A DNA stretch of 64,000 nt from Paraescarpia echinospica (lineage: Eukaryota; Annelida; Polychaeta; Sabellida; Siboglinidae), in assembly GCA_020002185.1 (NCBI GenBank), contig CM034533.1:67678119-67742118 (forward strand), given 5' to 3'. Positions 50,865 to 62,084 of the stretch are shown piece by piece. The notes under the pieces are model-generated. The model searched no databases, was not told where the DNA came from, and saw only the letters and a program-made list of their open reading frames with translations. Position numbers and translations under genes: made by a program. Numbering within the stretch: position 1 is the first letter of the stretch; every line of letters begins with the position of its first letter.

Positions 50865-51425
50865 GTTTTCTAACAACATGAAAACAATTGTGAAAACGGG
50901 AGAACGTGTTGTATGTAACAATATTACCCATGTAACATATGTGCAAGAGCCTGAGTTTTCCAGCAACTAAAGTGTGCCTGTTTTTGATTGCATGTTAATA
51001 ATAGTTACAATTATACGCAGTATTGACGCTGAAAATAACTGATGAGATCAACAGTATATGTTGTTGTATTTTACCGCACTACGTACTTGACACTTTATTA
51101 ATTAAACGTTTAATAATATATGGTGAACGAAGTAAACTAATGCCGTCTGGCTATATATACTTTGTTCAGCACAAAACTCGTAATTCGTTTGTTAATTAGG
51201 AGGCTTCCGACAATTGACGACATGTGTATATGTTGTTATTATCGTATTGTTGCACAAAGAACGTGTGACAAAAGTGCCGAGACGTACAGGATGCCGTGGC
51301 TTCCCTCCACTCTCGTCGTCGATGAACCCTTCACCTCTATCATGCGACCGAATTGCTGCAAGGTGACCAGTTCGACGATCAACGTTAGACTCGTTAACTT
51401 CTCTATTATCGTTCTTATTACTGCA
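50865..51425 (+). pseudogene. Gene B2: truncated remnant of the second paralogue
   Basis: Corresponds to the B1 leader and exon 2. A deletion of about 200 nt (relative to B1 16951-17170) removes the signal-peptide exon; the upstream frame from ATG 50878 ends in TAA. The exon 2 homologue (about 51252-51384; RTCDKSAETYRMPWLPSTLV) keeps the base missing in B1, but the acceptor TAGTAG has become TTGTTG, about 14 nt are deleted near the 3' end, and the donor is GTTAGA. Downstream exons are cut off by the inverted-repeat element at 51427. Confidence 0.8.
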
Positions 51426-51914
51426 TGTATTAAACAGCATTCCATAAGACAACAAGTGTCTGATAATAACAATAAGTGTCGGAACAGTGTTTATAGTGGT
51501 ATCCTTTTCTAGATATACTGGTGAGCAGAAAGTGTTCCACTGTTACATTTTAATAAATGCCTCAAAATGACATTTACATATTTCAATTCATAAACATAGA
51601 ACTAAAAACATAAATACAACAATCCATTTTTAGATTACAAAACACACATTTGTGTTTCTAGAATGCTGTAGTATTATAATACTGAAGCTGGCATCCAAAT
51701 TATACATTTATATACCTTATTCATTTGAAGCTTGTTGACTTACTATATTGTTTCTCTGATGTTAGGTCATTAATGCATATACTGTTGCGTTCTGTTGTTA
51801 CAACACTAGGCCATTTAACCAAAAAGAATAGACGGAAAGAGGCACCACTCCGCTATTTTTAGTGAAGCCGGCATGCAACAGCGCCCTCCAATGGCGATCT
51901 AGGAGAACTACACG

Positions 51915-52012
51915 ATGGCACATAGACACGACAGCACCACTTGGTGCAACGCACCGAATTGTTCCAATTCTAAAAAATTCTAAATAAGTGGGTTTTTTCG
52001 GTTTCTGAAAGG
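51915..52012 (+). pseudogene. THAP-domain exon, left arm
   Basis: From ATG 51915: MAHRHDSTTWCNAPNCSNSK, then a stop, then GFFRFLKG: the start of a THAP zinc finger (CxxxxC, SNSK, FFRF). Confidence 0.7.
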
Positions 52013-52109
52013 TGCTGAAATGTACAAACAATTGAACATGGTTGTGTTATAGATCACTGTTGACATTCTTTATATTTTATAACTGATGAGATTAATTTGT
52101 TTATAACTG

Positions 52110-53152
52110 AAGAAAATTGAGAGCCCAAGAATCCTGAAGGAGATGGCAAACCAACTAGGTGTGCCTCTCAACATAATCTTCAACTCAAGCATCAACACAT
52201 CAATCCTGCCTAGATAATGGAAAGATGCTATCATTTGTCCCATCTACAAGAAATCTGAAAAGAGCAACCCAGCAAATTACACACCGGTGTCTCTGACGTC
52301 AATCATCTGCAAGACTCTAGAGAGAGTGATTATTGAACAGCTCATAGAACACATCAATACAAATCACCTCGAATGTGAGTAACAGCATGGCTTCACTGCA
52401 GGAAAAAGTACAACCACAAACTTGTTGGAAGCGCTGAATGTCTGGACTGAGGCTTTGATGCACAACCTACCTGTTGACGTAATCTACCTTGATTATGCAA
52501 AGGCTTTTGACACTGTCCCACACCAGCGCCTTCTCAAACAGTTGGAAGTTTAGGAATCAAAGAAAAAGCCTTAGGATGGATAGAAGCATTCCTGTGTGAC
52601 CGGAGACAGAAGGTATCAGTACACGGAGAACAATCAGACTGGAGCAGTGTACTTAGCGGAGTTCATATGGGGTCAGTCCTGGGATAAATACTATTCACAA
52701 CGTTTGTCAGCGATATCCCGGGACACATGGAAAATCTGACCTCCATGTTTGCAGACGACACCAAGCTCTACACTGCATTGACAGACGACATCAACTCCTC
52801 CAACTCTCTACAAGAAAACCTAACAAAACTACAAGACTGGTCGGATACGATGCAAATGAACTTACATCCTGACAAATGTCACGTTCTACACCTCGGACAT
52901 TCAAACCCACGAAATGAATACCACCTGAGAAGAGACAGTGAAGGAAGTCACAAGCTTGACGCAGTGACCTCAGAAAAATACGTCGGAGTCACCATCGATC
53001 TACAACTCAAGTTTTCTGACCACATCGAGAATAGTGTCAAGAAGGCCAATAGAGTTCTGGGATTTCTAGCCAGAACATTCCGGCATCTCCACAAGGATAC
53101 ATTCCTACTTTTCAACAAGGCAATGGTAAGACCCCTCCTGGAATATGCATCC
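52110..53152 (+). mobile_element. CR1/Jockey-like LINE, left arm, 5' part (interrupted)
   Basis: Plus-strand RT: LGVPLNIIFNSSINTSILPR then a stop, ANYTPVSLTSIICKTLERV, QQHGFTAGKSTTTNLLEALN, VDVIYLDYAKAFDTVPHQR, MFADDTKLY (intact FADD), LHPDKCHVLHLGH, and MVRPLLEYASC where a gypsy element interrupts. Stops in LPR*WKD and G*ILF show it is dead. It is a different family from the LINE at 9931-12178. Confidence 0.85.
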
Positions 53153-53319
53153 TGTTATGTTGTGTTTAAGGAGAAAGATTACGAATAGTAATCAACAACA
53201 CATGAGGTTGGCGGTATCCCAGAATGCCTCTGGTGTGTATTGCAGAAACGGTACAAAACATGGGCGGACACATACAGCTAGTAATGTCTACTGGGTACCC
53301 GTTACATCAATATACAACA
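53153..53319 (-). repeat. 3' LTR of the left-arm gypsy element
   Basis: 167 bp starting TGTTATGTTG and ending ATATACAACA. Shorter than the partner LTR by a small deletion. Confidence 0.85.
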
Positions 53320-53388
53320 TTTCTCCACCTTAAAATTGAACTATTCTATAGAACCATCTGCGACTAATATAGCAAGCTTATACTAAGA

Positions 53389-56160
53389 TTAACTGGGTGA
53401 ATAATCGCAAATTCTGATAGCAGCTGGCGACTGAATGACAGTCGGTGTTGGTGACCCTAACACATTAGGTGCCTTAGGTGCTTGTTCTGTTTGCCCTCCA
53501 TGACCTACTGGATCGACCGGATCGACCGGATCGATTGGATCGACTACCACAGGCTCTAGCTCGGATGTCTCGACAATGGGAGGTGCAATCGCGACATCGC
53601 TCCAACCTTCTGGTGTAGCTGGGTGGTCATCATTCGCGACCATGTGGTTCACATGAACTGATCGCCTCCTGTTTCCTGGCAGTCTGACCAAATATGTTAG
53701 TGGCCCTAAAACTCTGACCACCGTTCCCAGTGTTTCAAATTCCTCGCAAGCGAACTGAGGTTCGTTGTCAGATACCACATCGCGTGGTAAGCCAAATGCT
53801 GCGTACATTCTTCTCAATTGCACTATCGGGTTGCTTGCAGTAGTGCGAGACATTGGGACCACTTACAGTCATTTTGAATGACTATCCTCCACGACAAGGA
53901 AGTTCTGTCCGTCTTTTTCTGCACAATCCACACGGATACGTTCCCATGGTTCCGTAGCCCATGGCCATGGAAACAATGGTGCTACCTTCGGCGTGCTCGC
54001 TACTTGACTGCATTCCCAACAGTTTCGGACACAGTCCTCGATATCCGCAACAAGGCCAGGCCACCAGACGAAGCTTCTAGCGATATACTTCATTCTGACC
54101 ATGCCCGGATGAATCACATGCAGTTCTAGTAGTATATGTTCTCTGAACACTGTTGGAATGACTACTCTCCTCCGCCAGAGAAGACAGCCATCTTCCAACG
54201 ACAGTTCATCTTTTCTGCATCGATATGCATTCACCGACTCATCGGTTGAGTTTGGCCAGCCTCGCAGAGTGAATTCATAGACCCTGGCCAACGTAGGATC
54301 CTTTCTGGTAGCCCCTGTAATCATAATAGCCGTTACTAGAAGTTCGGCCACCGACAACATGCTGACTGTTGCCACCGTTTCATCAGGATCAGCCGACTCG
54401 GGCGATCCCACCGGCAATCTGCTCAGTGCATCTGCGTTCGCATTTTCTTTAGATGACTTGAATTGGATCTCATATTGGTAACCCGCCAGTATCAGAGCCC
54501 ATTGCTGTATCCGAGCCGCCGTCATCGTAGGTACGCCTGTCTTTTCTCCGAAGATGCGAACCAGTGGACGATGATCCGTCACCAGTGTGAAAAAGCGACC
54601 AAACAAGTAGAGATGAAACTTCTTCACTCCGTATAGTATCGCCAAGGCCTCCTTTTCGATCTGCGAGTAATTTTTCTCGGCTTTGCTCAGTGTTCGCGAG
54701 GCTAATGACATCGGCTTCTCTAATCCATCCTTGATTTTATGGCTAATGACTGCGCCAATACCATACTGGCTTGCATCGGTAGCCAATATCAGCTCTTTTC
54801 TCTGGTCGTAGTGCGTGAGGATGGTGCAACTACTCTTTTGCACTGAGTGAATGCTGCCTCACATTCCTCATCCAAGGACCACTTGACCCCTGACTGAAGA
54901 CGTCTGAAGAGAGGCTGCAGCATCGAGGATAAGTTGGCCATGAACTTCGCGTAATATTGGACTAGACCAAGGAAACTCTGCAACTCCGTCAAATTGGTTG
55001 GCCTCGTCTCGAGCCACAACGAGAATATCATCTATTAAGCAGATTACATTTTCAATGCCTCTCAAGATGTTGTCCATAGTCGCTTGAAAAATGGACGGTG
55101 ACGTCTTCACGCCATATGCTAGCCTGCGCATTCTGTACAATCCCTTGTGGGTGTTCATTGTTAGCAGAGGAATCGACTCCTCGCACACTTCCATCTGATT
55201 GAAGGCCCCACTCAAGTCAAGAACCGACAACACCTTAGGCGTCTTGTTTGCCTGAACCCATTTGGTATCTACAAGCATTGGCACATTGTGTCCATTTAAA
55301 TCCATGTTCACATGTATGCCTCTCTTAACCTCGCTAACTGTGTACACTCCATGTAGACCTAGGTCACTTTGACTGCCATAAACATCAGTAGCCTCATCAA
55401 CATCATCATCAACATTAGAAACCTCTCTGCCTGCACTGATCTCCCTTCGGCCTTTATGGCCTTTTGACTTGCACATGTTTGCTACATGACCAATTTTACT
55501 GCACAAGTAATATTTTTGATCAATAAATTTACATTCAGCAGCACAATGGTGTCTGCCGCTTCGGAAGCAATCTCGGTCGGTCGGCACCATCGTCTGCTTT
55601 TGTTTTGGTGATCCCCGACTAGTCACGTGCACCGCTGCCGTCGCCGATGGAGTATCTTCGGGCTTTTCATTGAACTCCTCTGATCTCTTCACGGACATTT
55701 CCTCGGCAATCGCCGTCTGATAAGCCTCATTGAAGGTTAGCGAATTGTCTCTGAGCATTAACTTCGCTTGTACCGCCGTCGAATTCAGGCCCTTTACGAA
55801 CATGTCACTCCTAGCCTCATCTTGATAATCACGTGGGTACTCACATTCACCGCATAACTCACGCAACGTCAGCGCAAACAGCACCACTGACTCTGAAGGC
55901 CTACGCAGTCTGTTCATGAATTTGTTTCTCTGGTCGCCGCACGAATTACCGCATCGTAGCCCGCATTGGCCGGTGTCTCCGGTTTCAATTGCGTCTTCAA
56001 CTTCGCGTAGCATTCAGCGCCAACGTTTGACAGGAAAATGCTCTTTTTGACATCTGCGGATACGCCGTTACTGATCACGAAGTATTCGAACCGTTCAGCG
56101 TAGTTTTCGAACCTCTCCTTCTCTTCCACATACGGCTCGAAGCGGGCACTCTTCCCCAAA
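53389..56160 (-). pseudogene. gag-pol remnant of the left-arm gypsy element
   Basis: Gag (about 56160-55400) starts ATT TTG in place of ATG and has a knuckle with its first Cys changed (YYLCSKIGHVANMC). The sequence jumps from the protease start (MLVDT) directly into RT (KVLSVLDLSGAFNQMEV), deleting the protease and the RT N-terminus. RT has CLIDDILVVA. RNase H follows (LILATDASQYGIGAVIS, ADALSRLPVG), then the integrase zinc region (HPGMVRMKYI, CVRNCWECSQ). The integrase core is mostly deleted between DNEPQFACEEFE and VVRVLGPLTYLVRL. Not functional. Confidence 0.85.
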
Positions 56161-56188
56161 ATGCTTAAGTTAGTTTTCTCGTCGCCAC

Positions 56189-56368
56189 TGTTATGTATTG
56201 TGGAGTTTGCATGTTTAAGGAGACATATTACGAATAATAATCAACTACACATGAGGTTGGCGGTATCCCAGAATGCCTCTGGTGTGTATTGCAGAAACGG
56301 TACAAAAGACGGGCGGACACTTACAGCTAGTAACGTCTAATAGGTACCCGTTACATCAATATACAACA
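56189..56368 (-). repeat. 5' LTR of the left-arm gypsy element
   Basis: 180 bp starting TGTTATGTAT and ending ATATACAACA, followed by the CATCC target duplication. Confidence 0.85.
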
Positions 56369-56373
56369 CATCC

Positions 56374-56821
56374 TGTGTCTGGTTCCCTCAACTAAAGAAA
56401 GACCAAGACCTCATCGAACAAGTCCAACGACGTGCAACACGACTTGTGCCAGAAACAAAAGGACTACGCGACGGCAGCAGATTGAAAGAATTAAAACTCC
56501 CCACACCGCACTACAGAAAACAAAAAGCCGACATCATTCAAACTTTCACAATTATCAAGGGACAAATCGACCAGGAGTGTAAATGTCCACTTTATCCACC
56601 AAGCAGATGTACTTAAAAGCCACTGGAACCACAAGAGGTCACAGAGAAAAACTAGTAACACACACATCAACAGGAACAAGACATTCGTTCCTCTCCACCC
56701 GTGTAGTAAGATCCTGGAATGCACTATCAGAAGACACTGTCAAAGCACAGACAATCAAGCTGAAGTCCCGCCTCCAAAGAGACTGGAGAAACCATCCAGA
56801 CCTCTACAACTTCACATACTA
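56374..56821 (+). mobile_element. Same LINE, left arm, 3' part after the gypsy insertion
   Basis: Resumes exactly where 53152 stopped (EYASC, then VWFPQLKKDQDLIEQVQRRA, TRLVPETKGLRDGSRLKEL) and runs to LYNFTY-stop at 56821, followed by a CA-rich tail. Confidence 0.85.
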
Positions 56822-56890
56822 ACACACATACACATACACACACGCGCACGCACGCACCCGCACAAGCACACGCATGCGCACGCACAGATA
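56822..56890. repeat. CA-rich tail of the left-arm LINE
   Basis: Interrupted CA tract starting right after the LINE stop codon. The right-arm LINE ends in a similar (TG)n on the plus strand (60314-60430), so this is probably the LINE's own 3' tail. Confidence 0.7.
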
Positions 56891-56956
56891 TGCCAGGTCA
56901 CGACCAGCAAGGCTGTTTGAGGTCAGTGAGCAGTCAGAGCTCCTGGTCCACAGGAG

Positions 56957-57886
56957 TTGTCTGTGTCGGCCAACAAGGCGGGACTGCTGAACTTTCTATG
57001 TGACACGTGGAGTAAAAATGAGCAGCTAGCAGTAACGATGGGCTTGAGGCGACTATACCTGGGTGGCGGTTTCAGGGGAGAAACCAAGAGCGTGTTGGTT
57101 CCGCAGGGTTCTGTTACAGATGTGCCTGACCTGGAGTCAACTCAACAGAAGGTCGACACCAGAGTAATTCTTCATACCATATATACAGTGTCCGGAATGA
57201 AGGTGTCGACCGAGTGATTATCAATGACACAGACATCATTGTCATGTGCGTCTATTATGCTTGCACGCTGTTCAAAGATCTGCCAGAACTGTGGGTTCGA
57301 ACTGCACCAGATAGCTATCTACCGATCCATGAGATGTGTGCTGCTCTTGGACCCGCGCAATGCCATGCACTTCCCTTCCTGCACAGCCTTAGCGGGCGAA
57401 ACACAACCAGCTATCCATATTTCACTGGTAAGAAGGTGTTGATGAACCGCAGCAAGGCAACGGATATACCTGCACTTGAGAATTTTGCCGAACAAGATGA
57501 CGCTCATATAACAGCAGACGTGATCATCCAGGCAAGGTTCCTTACGATCGCTGTGTACACCAACAAAGGCGATGCGTTCGAAGGATCGGATCTTGAAAAG
57601 CTTCGAGTTTACAAGTTCCTGAACAACAATGTTGAAATTACTTCCACCAACAGAAGGTGCATTTCTTCTGCATTTGAAACGTGCAGCTTTGGCGACTACG
57701 ATAGACAAGAGTGCTCGTGTCAGCAAGCCCGTCTTTCCGCTGTATGGGTGGGTTCTTGATAACGGCAAGCCTGTTCCAGTGGCATCCACACAACCTGCCT
57801 GCCCACTGCAGATTATAAAGACCATATACTGCGGCTGCACCAAAGGATGCAACAAAAACTGCTCATGTGCCTACATTTTGGTTTAA
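56957..57886 (+). pseudogene. PIN/FEN1-like family protein with Cys-rich tail, frameshifted
   Basis: Three consecutive plus-strand frames form one protein. Frame 1 (56957-about 57205) has LGGGFRGETKSVLVPQGS and VDTRVILHTIYTVS. Frame 2 (about 57205-57630) has VIINDTDIIVMCVYYACTLF, ELWVRTAPDSYLPIHEMCAA, LGPAQCHALPFLHSLSGRNT. Frame 3 (about 57630-57886) has KLLPPTEGAFLLHLKRAAL and ends in CGCTKGCNKNCSCAYILV. I recognise this as an uncharacterised animal family with paired DTR/DTD motifs (PIN/FEN1-like) and a CxC tail, multicopy in many invertebrates and probably mobile. Two one-base shifts make this copy a pseudogene. Confidence 0.65.
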
Positions 57887-57889
57887 AAG

Positions 57890-58930
57890 TCATGGATATG
57901 AATACCTTTTGTTCCTCTGTAAAGTAGATTCATTTAGTACAAATGGGACATATGGGACTCATTTTAACAAACATGTGTGAATTACATTCGAAAAATACCA
58001 AACAAATAACCTTAAAAACAATGCATTTTGAACCACTATTTCTTATCTGGCCAAGTCGATTTAATTTTCATTTAGTACAATTTAGCTGCATTAGTAACAC
58101 TGACTTAACTAGTACATATATATATTGTAAGAACGTGACAATACTTTAAGAGGAAGTGTAAATAACACATTTGATGATGACCACAAAAATCACCTTTTAG
58201 CGTATAGGGAGGGGCATGTTATTTATGCTGTTTACATATTACCAGTAACTTCAGATATATGTAGATATCATTTATTGGGGCAAACCTTTTACAGCATTCA
58301 ATGTCTACTTTCACCAAAAAAAACTGCATCTGGCCCCCTGGGTAATAGCCGGCGGCCATCTAGGAGAACTACGCAGCGGAGCTATCTTTTCAATGCTGTA
58401 GCATGCCGACTTCATTAAAACAGTGCACAAATCATTATACCTGTGCGTTCGTATGTACACAAACATATGTTATTTTGAAACTAATTATCTATTCTTCAAA
58501 TGGGCACTCGTATTTATCATTTTAAAATAAAACATATTGGATGCAGGTGCCTGCCGTATGCTGATGTCACGTATGTATGTGCCCGCCGTATGTTGCGCCT
58601 ACTTACCTGTTTACATATGCGACAACTACAGGACTTTCCTATTTCTCACACTTGAAGTTGTGAAGTTGTTGTTATTCATCTTCAACAAAGCGTGGAGGAA
58701 AATGTTGATGAATAAATTCAACAAATAATCTTTCAGCGTGCACATTCCGGCAGGACAGACAACTGAGTCTTCGGGAATTTCTTTAACGAGATGTCAGCAC
58801 AGTCTACTCCGGACTTTTTCCATATGTATTGCATGGCTTGTTTTCTTGAAAGCACGCTCCATGTTTTCAACTGTTGACGCTTGTTCCTTACTTGGTGTTA
58901 CAAGTCACGCAGTTTCCTGGCCAAATATTC
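57890..58930. other. Loop spacer with a short remnant of the THAP-exon flank
   Basis: Mostly featureless. At 58355-58420, GCCATCTAGGAGAACTACGC and, inverted, a GCATGCCGACTTCATTAAAA block match pieces of the arm sequence around 51860-51915, perhaps the remains of the element's other end. Confidence 0.4.
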
Positions 58931-58932
58931 TG

Positions 58933-59890
58933 CTATGTCAGGGTGTTTTCTTCTTCAGAGGTCTTCCGTCTCGCGATGTGTTGACCCGCAGTACTGAAAG
59001 ACTTGAGGTTGAGACGAAAAGTGCCCCCGTCTTCCCTGCAATTGCTCTCTTTGCTCTGCAGTAGAATAGAATCAACCATTACCTGACGAAGGTAGAGTCG
59101 GAACTGCTCAGTTGAAGGGTTGTCACAATGGCCACCCTTACCCCTGATCACAGCAAAGAGGTTCTCTAAGCAATCTTGATTTAGCCGGCTAGTTAGGAGA
59201 AACGTTGCCTGAAAATTGATGTGTAAATCGTCCCACAGCGACAGAAGACTACGAATGGTCATCAACCATCCTGACAGACACGGCAGTTTACGCGTGCTTC
59301 CAGGCTCAAGTGACAAAAGCCACTCCATGGTAGACAGAAAAAACTCCTTGTGCCCAGATGTGTTTGACAAAGCATGTATCATCTGTTGTTTGTGGATGTC
59401 TTGCTGTTGAAACAGTTCATCAGACAGTCCATACGTTCCACGAACAGTGCTGTTTCTTCTGCATCCTCAGGGAGTGACTTCAATGTAACCATTGTATAAA
59501 TACCAGCAGCCACAGAGTGAGAGAAAACTTGGGTCGCATATTTAACTCGCAAAGCCGAAAACGGGGGCAAGTCAATGTGCTTATGTGTCAGTTTAGGAAC
59601 CACACGCACAGCATTTCTGGAATCGATCAGGGAAAACTGACGAATGTAGCTCCATTCAATACTTTTCCCATATTTTTTAAGCCTGTTTTCTTGAGGTTGT
59701 TCCTCGTGTTTTAGCAGATGTGGTGGGTCGGACATGACATATATCTTTTTTCGTAGTGGAGGAAGAAAGGCTTAGCCGCACTGATTCCTAGAAGTGCCTC
59801 AAGTGTCTTTCAATTATTCGACCCTTGGTCACAAATGACCACTTTGAAATCTAAACCAACGCTGGTCATCTAAGTCATAGTCGTAACGGA
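58933..59890 (-). pseudogene. P-element/THAP9-type transposase, catalytic-region fragment
   Basis: The minus strand reads FKVVICDQGSNN then TGA (about 59812, probably from CGA), LEALLGISAAKPFF, a frame change, VMSDPPHLLKH (59735 onward), SALRVKYATQVFSHSVAAGI, another frame change near 59380, and FLLTSRLNQDCLENLFAVIR, GKGGHCDNPSTEQFRLYL. CDQGSNN, DPPHLLK and RLNQDxLENLF are hallmark motifs of the P-element transposase RNase-H-like fold; the first carries a catalytic Asp. Nonsense and frameshifts make it inactive. Its THAP exon is at 62930-63033. Confidence 0.8.
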
Positions 59891-59899
59891 TTCTCGTCT

Positions 59900-60310
59900 A
59901 TTTCAAATAACGGCACTGTTTGTTGACATGCTTGTAACACCAGTTGAAGTACACAATTATCTCAATTATAGTTTATCATAAACGCCCTAAATATTGTACG
60001 TAAACTACAAAAAACAACTTGCAAGTCTCTCTCTTCCTCCACCAATTGTTACATATAGGTAAACATTCAATTCTTCTGTAGTTTCCTGTACGCGTAGGCT
60101 GGGCGCGTTGAGCAAGTGAATTCCTCGATTTATTTCTTACCTTAAGTTCTTACCTTTAAGAACGGTCAATAATTACCCACTTGAGCATTGAGACGGTCTC
60201 AAGGTTTGTTTTCTGTAGTGGTATTCCACTGTCTATTAATTGATTGTGCTGCTATTGTTGTTGTTGTAGGCGTTATTGTTATTTTTTCTTTATCTTGTCT
60301 TTTCTGGTTT
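59900..60310. other. Loop spacer, no gene recognised
   Basis: AT-rich sequence expected to be transposase intron or upstream sequence. No motif was seen. Confidence 0.35.
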
Positions 60311-60313
60311 GCC

Positions 60314-60332
60314 GTGTGTGTGTGTGCGTGTG

Positions 60333-60429
<97 letters not shown>

Positions 60430-60430
60430 G
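60314..60430. repeat. (TG)n microsatellite, tail of the right-arm LINE
   Basis: TG/TGCG run immediately beyond the LINE 3' end (minus orientation). Confidence 0.9.
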
Positions 60431-60439
60431 TATGTTAGT

Positions 60440-60600
60440 ATGTGAAGTCATAGTCGTAGAGGTCTGGATGGTCTCTCCAGTCTCTTTGGAGGCAGGACTT
60501 CAGCTGATTGATTGTCTGTGCTTGGACTGTGTCTTCTGATAGTGCATTCCAGGATATACTACACGGATAGAGAAGAAAGAATGTCTGGTTCCTGTTGATG
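60440..60600 (-). mobile_element. LINE 3' end, right arm
   Basis: The minus strand encodes TDINRNQTFFLL, WNALSEDTVQAQTI and LYDYDFTY-stop, matching the 56374-56821 C-terminus. The LTR of the right-arm gypsy element abuts it at about 60612. Confidence 0.8.
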
Positions 60601-60611
60601 TCTGTGTTTGA

Positions 60612-62070
60612 TGTAACGGGTACCCAGTAGACGTTACTAGCTGTAAGTGTCCTCCCGTCGTTTGTACCGTTTCTGCAATGCACACCAGAGGCACTCTGGG
60701 ATACCGCCAACCTTATGTGTAGTTGATTACTATTCGTAATATGTCGCCTTAAACATGCACACTCCACAATACCATACAGTGGCGACGAGAAAACGAACTT
60801 AAGCATGTCGGGGAAGAGCGACCGCTTCGAGCCGTATGTGGAAGAGAAGGAGAGGTTCGAAAACTACGTTGAACGGTTCGAGTTCTTAGTGATCAGTAAC
60901 GGCGTATCCGCAGATGTAAAAAATATCATTTTCCTGTCAAACGTTGGCGCTGAATGCTACGCGAAGTTGAAGACGCAATAGAAGCCGGAGACAGCGGCAA
61001 ATGCGGACTACGATGCGGTAATTCGTGCGGCGACCACGGTTTACCAACAGCAACTAACAATCATAAGCCTGAGAAACAAATTCATGAACAGACTGCGTAG
61101 GCCTTCAGAGTCAGTGGCGCTGTTTGCGATGGCGTTGCGTGAGTTATGCGGTGAATGTGAGTACCCACGTGATTATCAAGATGAGGCTCTGCTCTCTTAG
61201 TCAGGGATCACCAAGACAGAAGCAGATGATGGTGCCGGCTGACCGAGAGTGCTTCCCATGCGGCAGACACCACTGTGTTGCTGAATGTAAATTCATTGAT
61301 CAGAAATGTTACTTGTGTGGTAAAATTGGTCATGTAGCAAACATATGCAAATCAAAAGGCCATAAAGGCCGAAGGGAGATCAATGCAGGCAGAGAGGTTT
61401 CTCATGTTGATGATGATGTTGATGAGGCTACTGATGTTTATGGCAGTCAAAGTGACCTAAGTCTACATGGAGTGTACACAGCTAGCGAGGTTAAGAGAGG
61501 CATACATGTGAACATGGAGTTAAATGGACACAATGTGTCAATGCTTGTAGATACTGTGGTGGCGGTGTCTATTGTACCGGAGAATGTGTACAAAAATGTC
61601 TTGCGTAGCTTTCCACTAGAACAAACCAGTCTGAAGCTAAGGTCATACACCGGAGAACTAATCCCATTGGCAGGTAAAGTGTATGTGCCTGTCAGATATC
61701 GTGGTAACAAGCATTCATTGCAGGTGTTTGTGGCGAAAGGGTCACGACCAGCATTGATGGGACGGTATTGGTTAAAGCAGATACCACTTGACTGGGGTGC
61801 AATTTTCAGTGTCAATCCCCAAATCACTACAGAGGTAGACCAGTTGTTGATTGATTACGGGAATTTGTTCAAAGAGGGGATTAAGGGCTACACTGGAGAT
61901 ATGTTGTATATTGTTGTAACGGGTACCCAGTAGACGTTATTAGCTGTATGTATCCGCCCGTGTTTTGTATCGTTTCTGCAATGCATACCAGAGGCACTCT
62001 GGGATACCGCCAACCTTATGTGTGGTTGATTACTATTCGTAATATGTCTCCTTATACAGGCAAACGTGAT
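60612..62070 (+). mobile_element. Deleted gypsy element, right arm (LTR-gag-protease-LTR)
   Basis: LTR-like sequences at about 60612-60778 and 61916-62060 flank an internal region with only gag and protease. TGGCGACGAG (60780 onward) is the primer-binding-like site. It belongs to the same family as 53153-56368 but in the opposite orientation and with all of RT-RNase H-integrase missing. The flanking LINE halves do not meet at the same codon, so sequence was also lost here. Confidence 0.8.
60805..61933 (+). pseudogene. gag-protease remnant of the right-arm gypsy element
   Basis: Gag from ATG 60805 (MSGKSDRFEPYVEEKERFEN) has a TAG near 60977 (KTQ*KPE), then frame changes near 61190. The knuckle is intact here (CYLCGKIGHVANIC, CX2CX4HX4C). 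Protease follows (MLVDTVVAVSIVP); the expected catalytic DTG reads DTV. The frame ends at the 3' LTR with no polymerase. Confidence 0.8.
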
Positions 62071-62084
62071 ATTTGTCAGGATGT

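Larger units (their letters stand above)
53153..56368 (-). mobile_element. Degenerate gypsy-type LTR retrotransposon inserted in the LINE
   Basis: LTRs at 53153-53319 and 56189-56368 (TGTTAT...AACA, same sequence with indels) are flanked by the 5-bp target duplication CATCC (53148-53152, 56369-56373). Internal minus-strand order is gag, zinc knuckle, RT, RNase H, integrase, so the 5' LTR is the right-hand one; a primer-binding-like TGGCGACGAG adjoins it. Coding is broken by frameshifts and two large internal deletions. Confidence 0.92.

Noticed and set aside
57319..57855. 178-codon minus-strand frame
   Set aside because: Shadow of the plus-strand PIN/FEN1-like gene, which shows family motifs.
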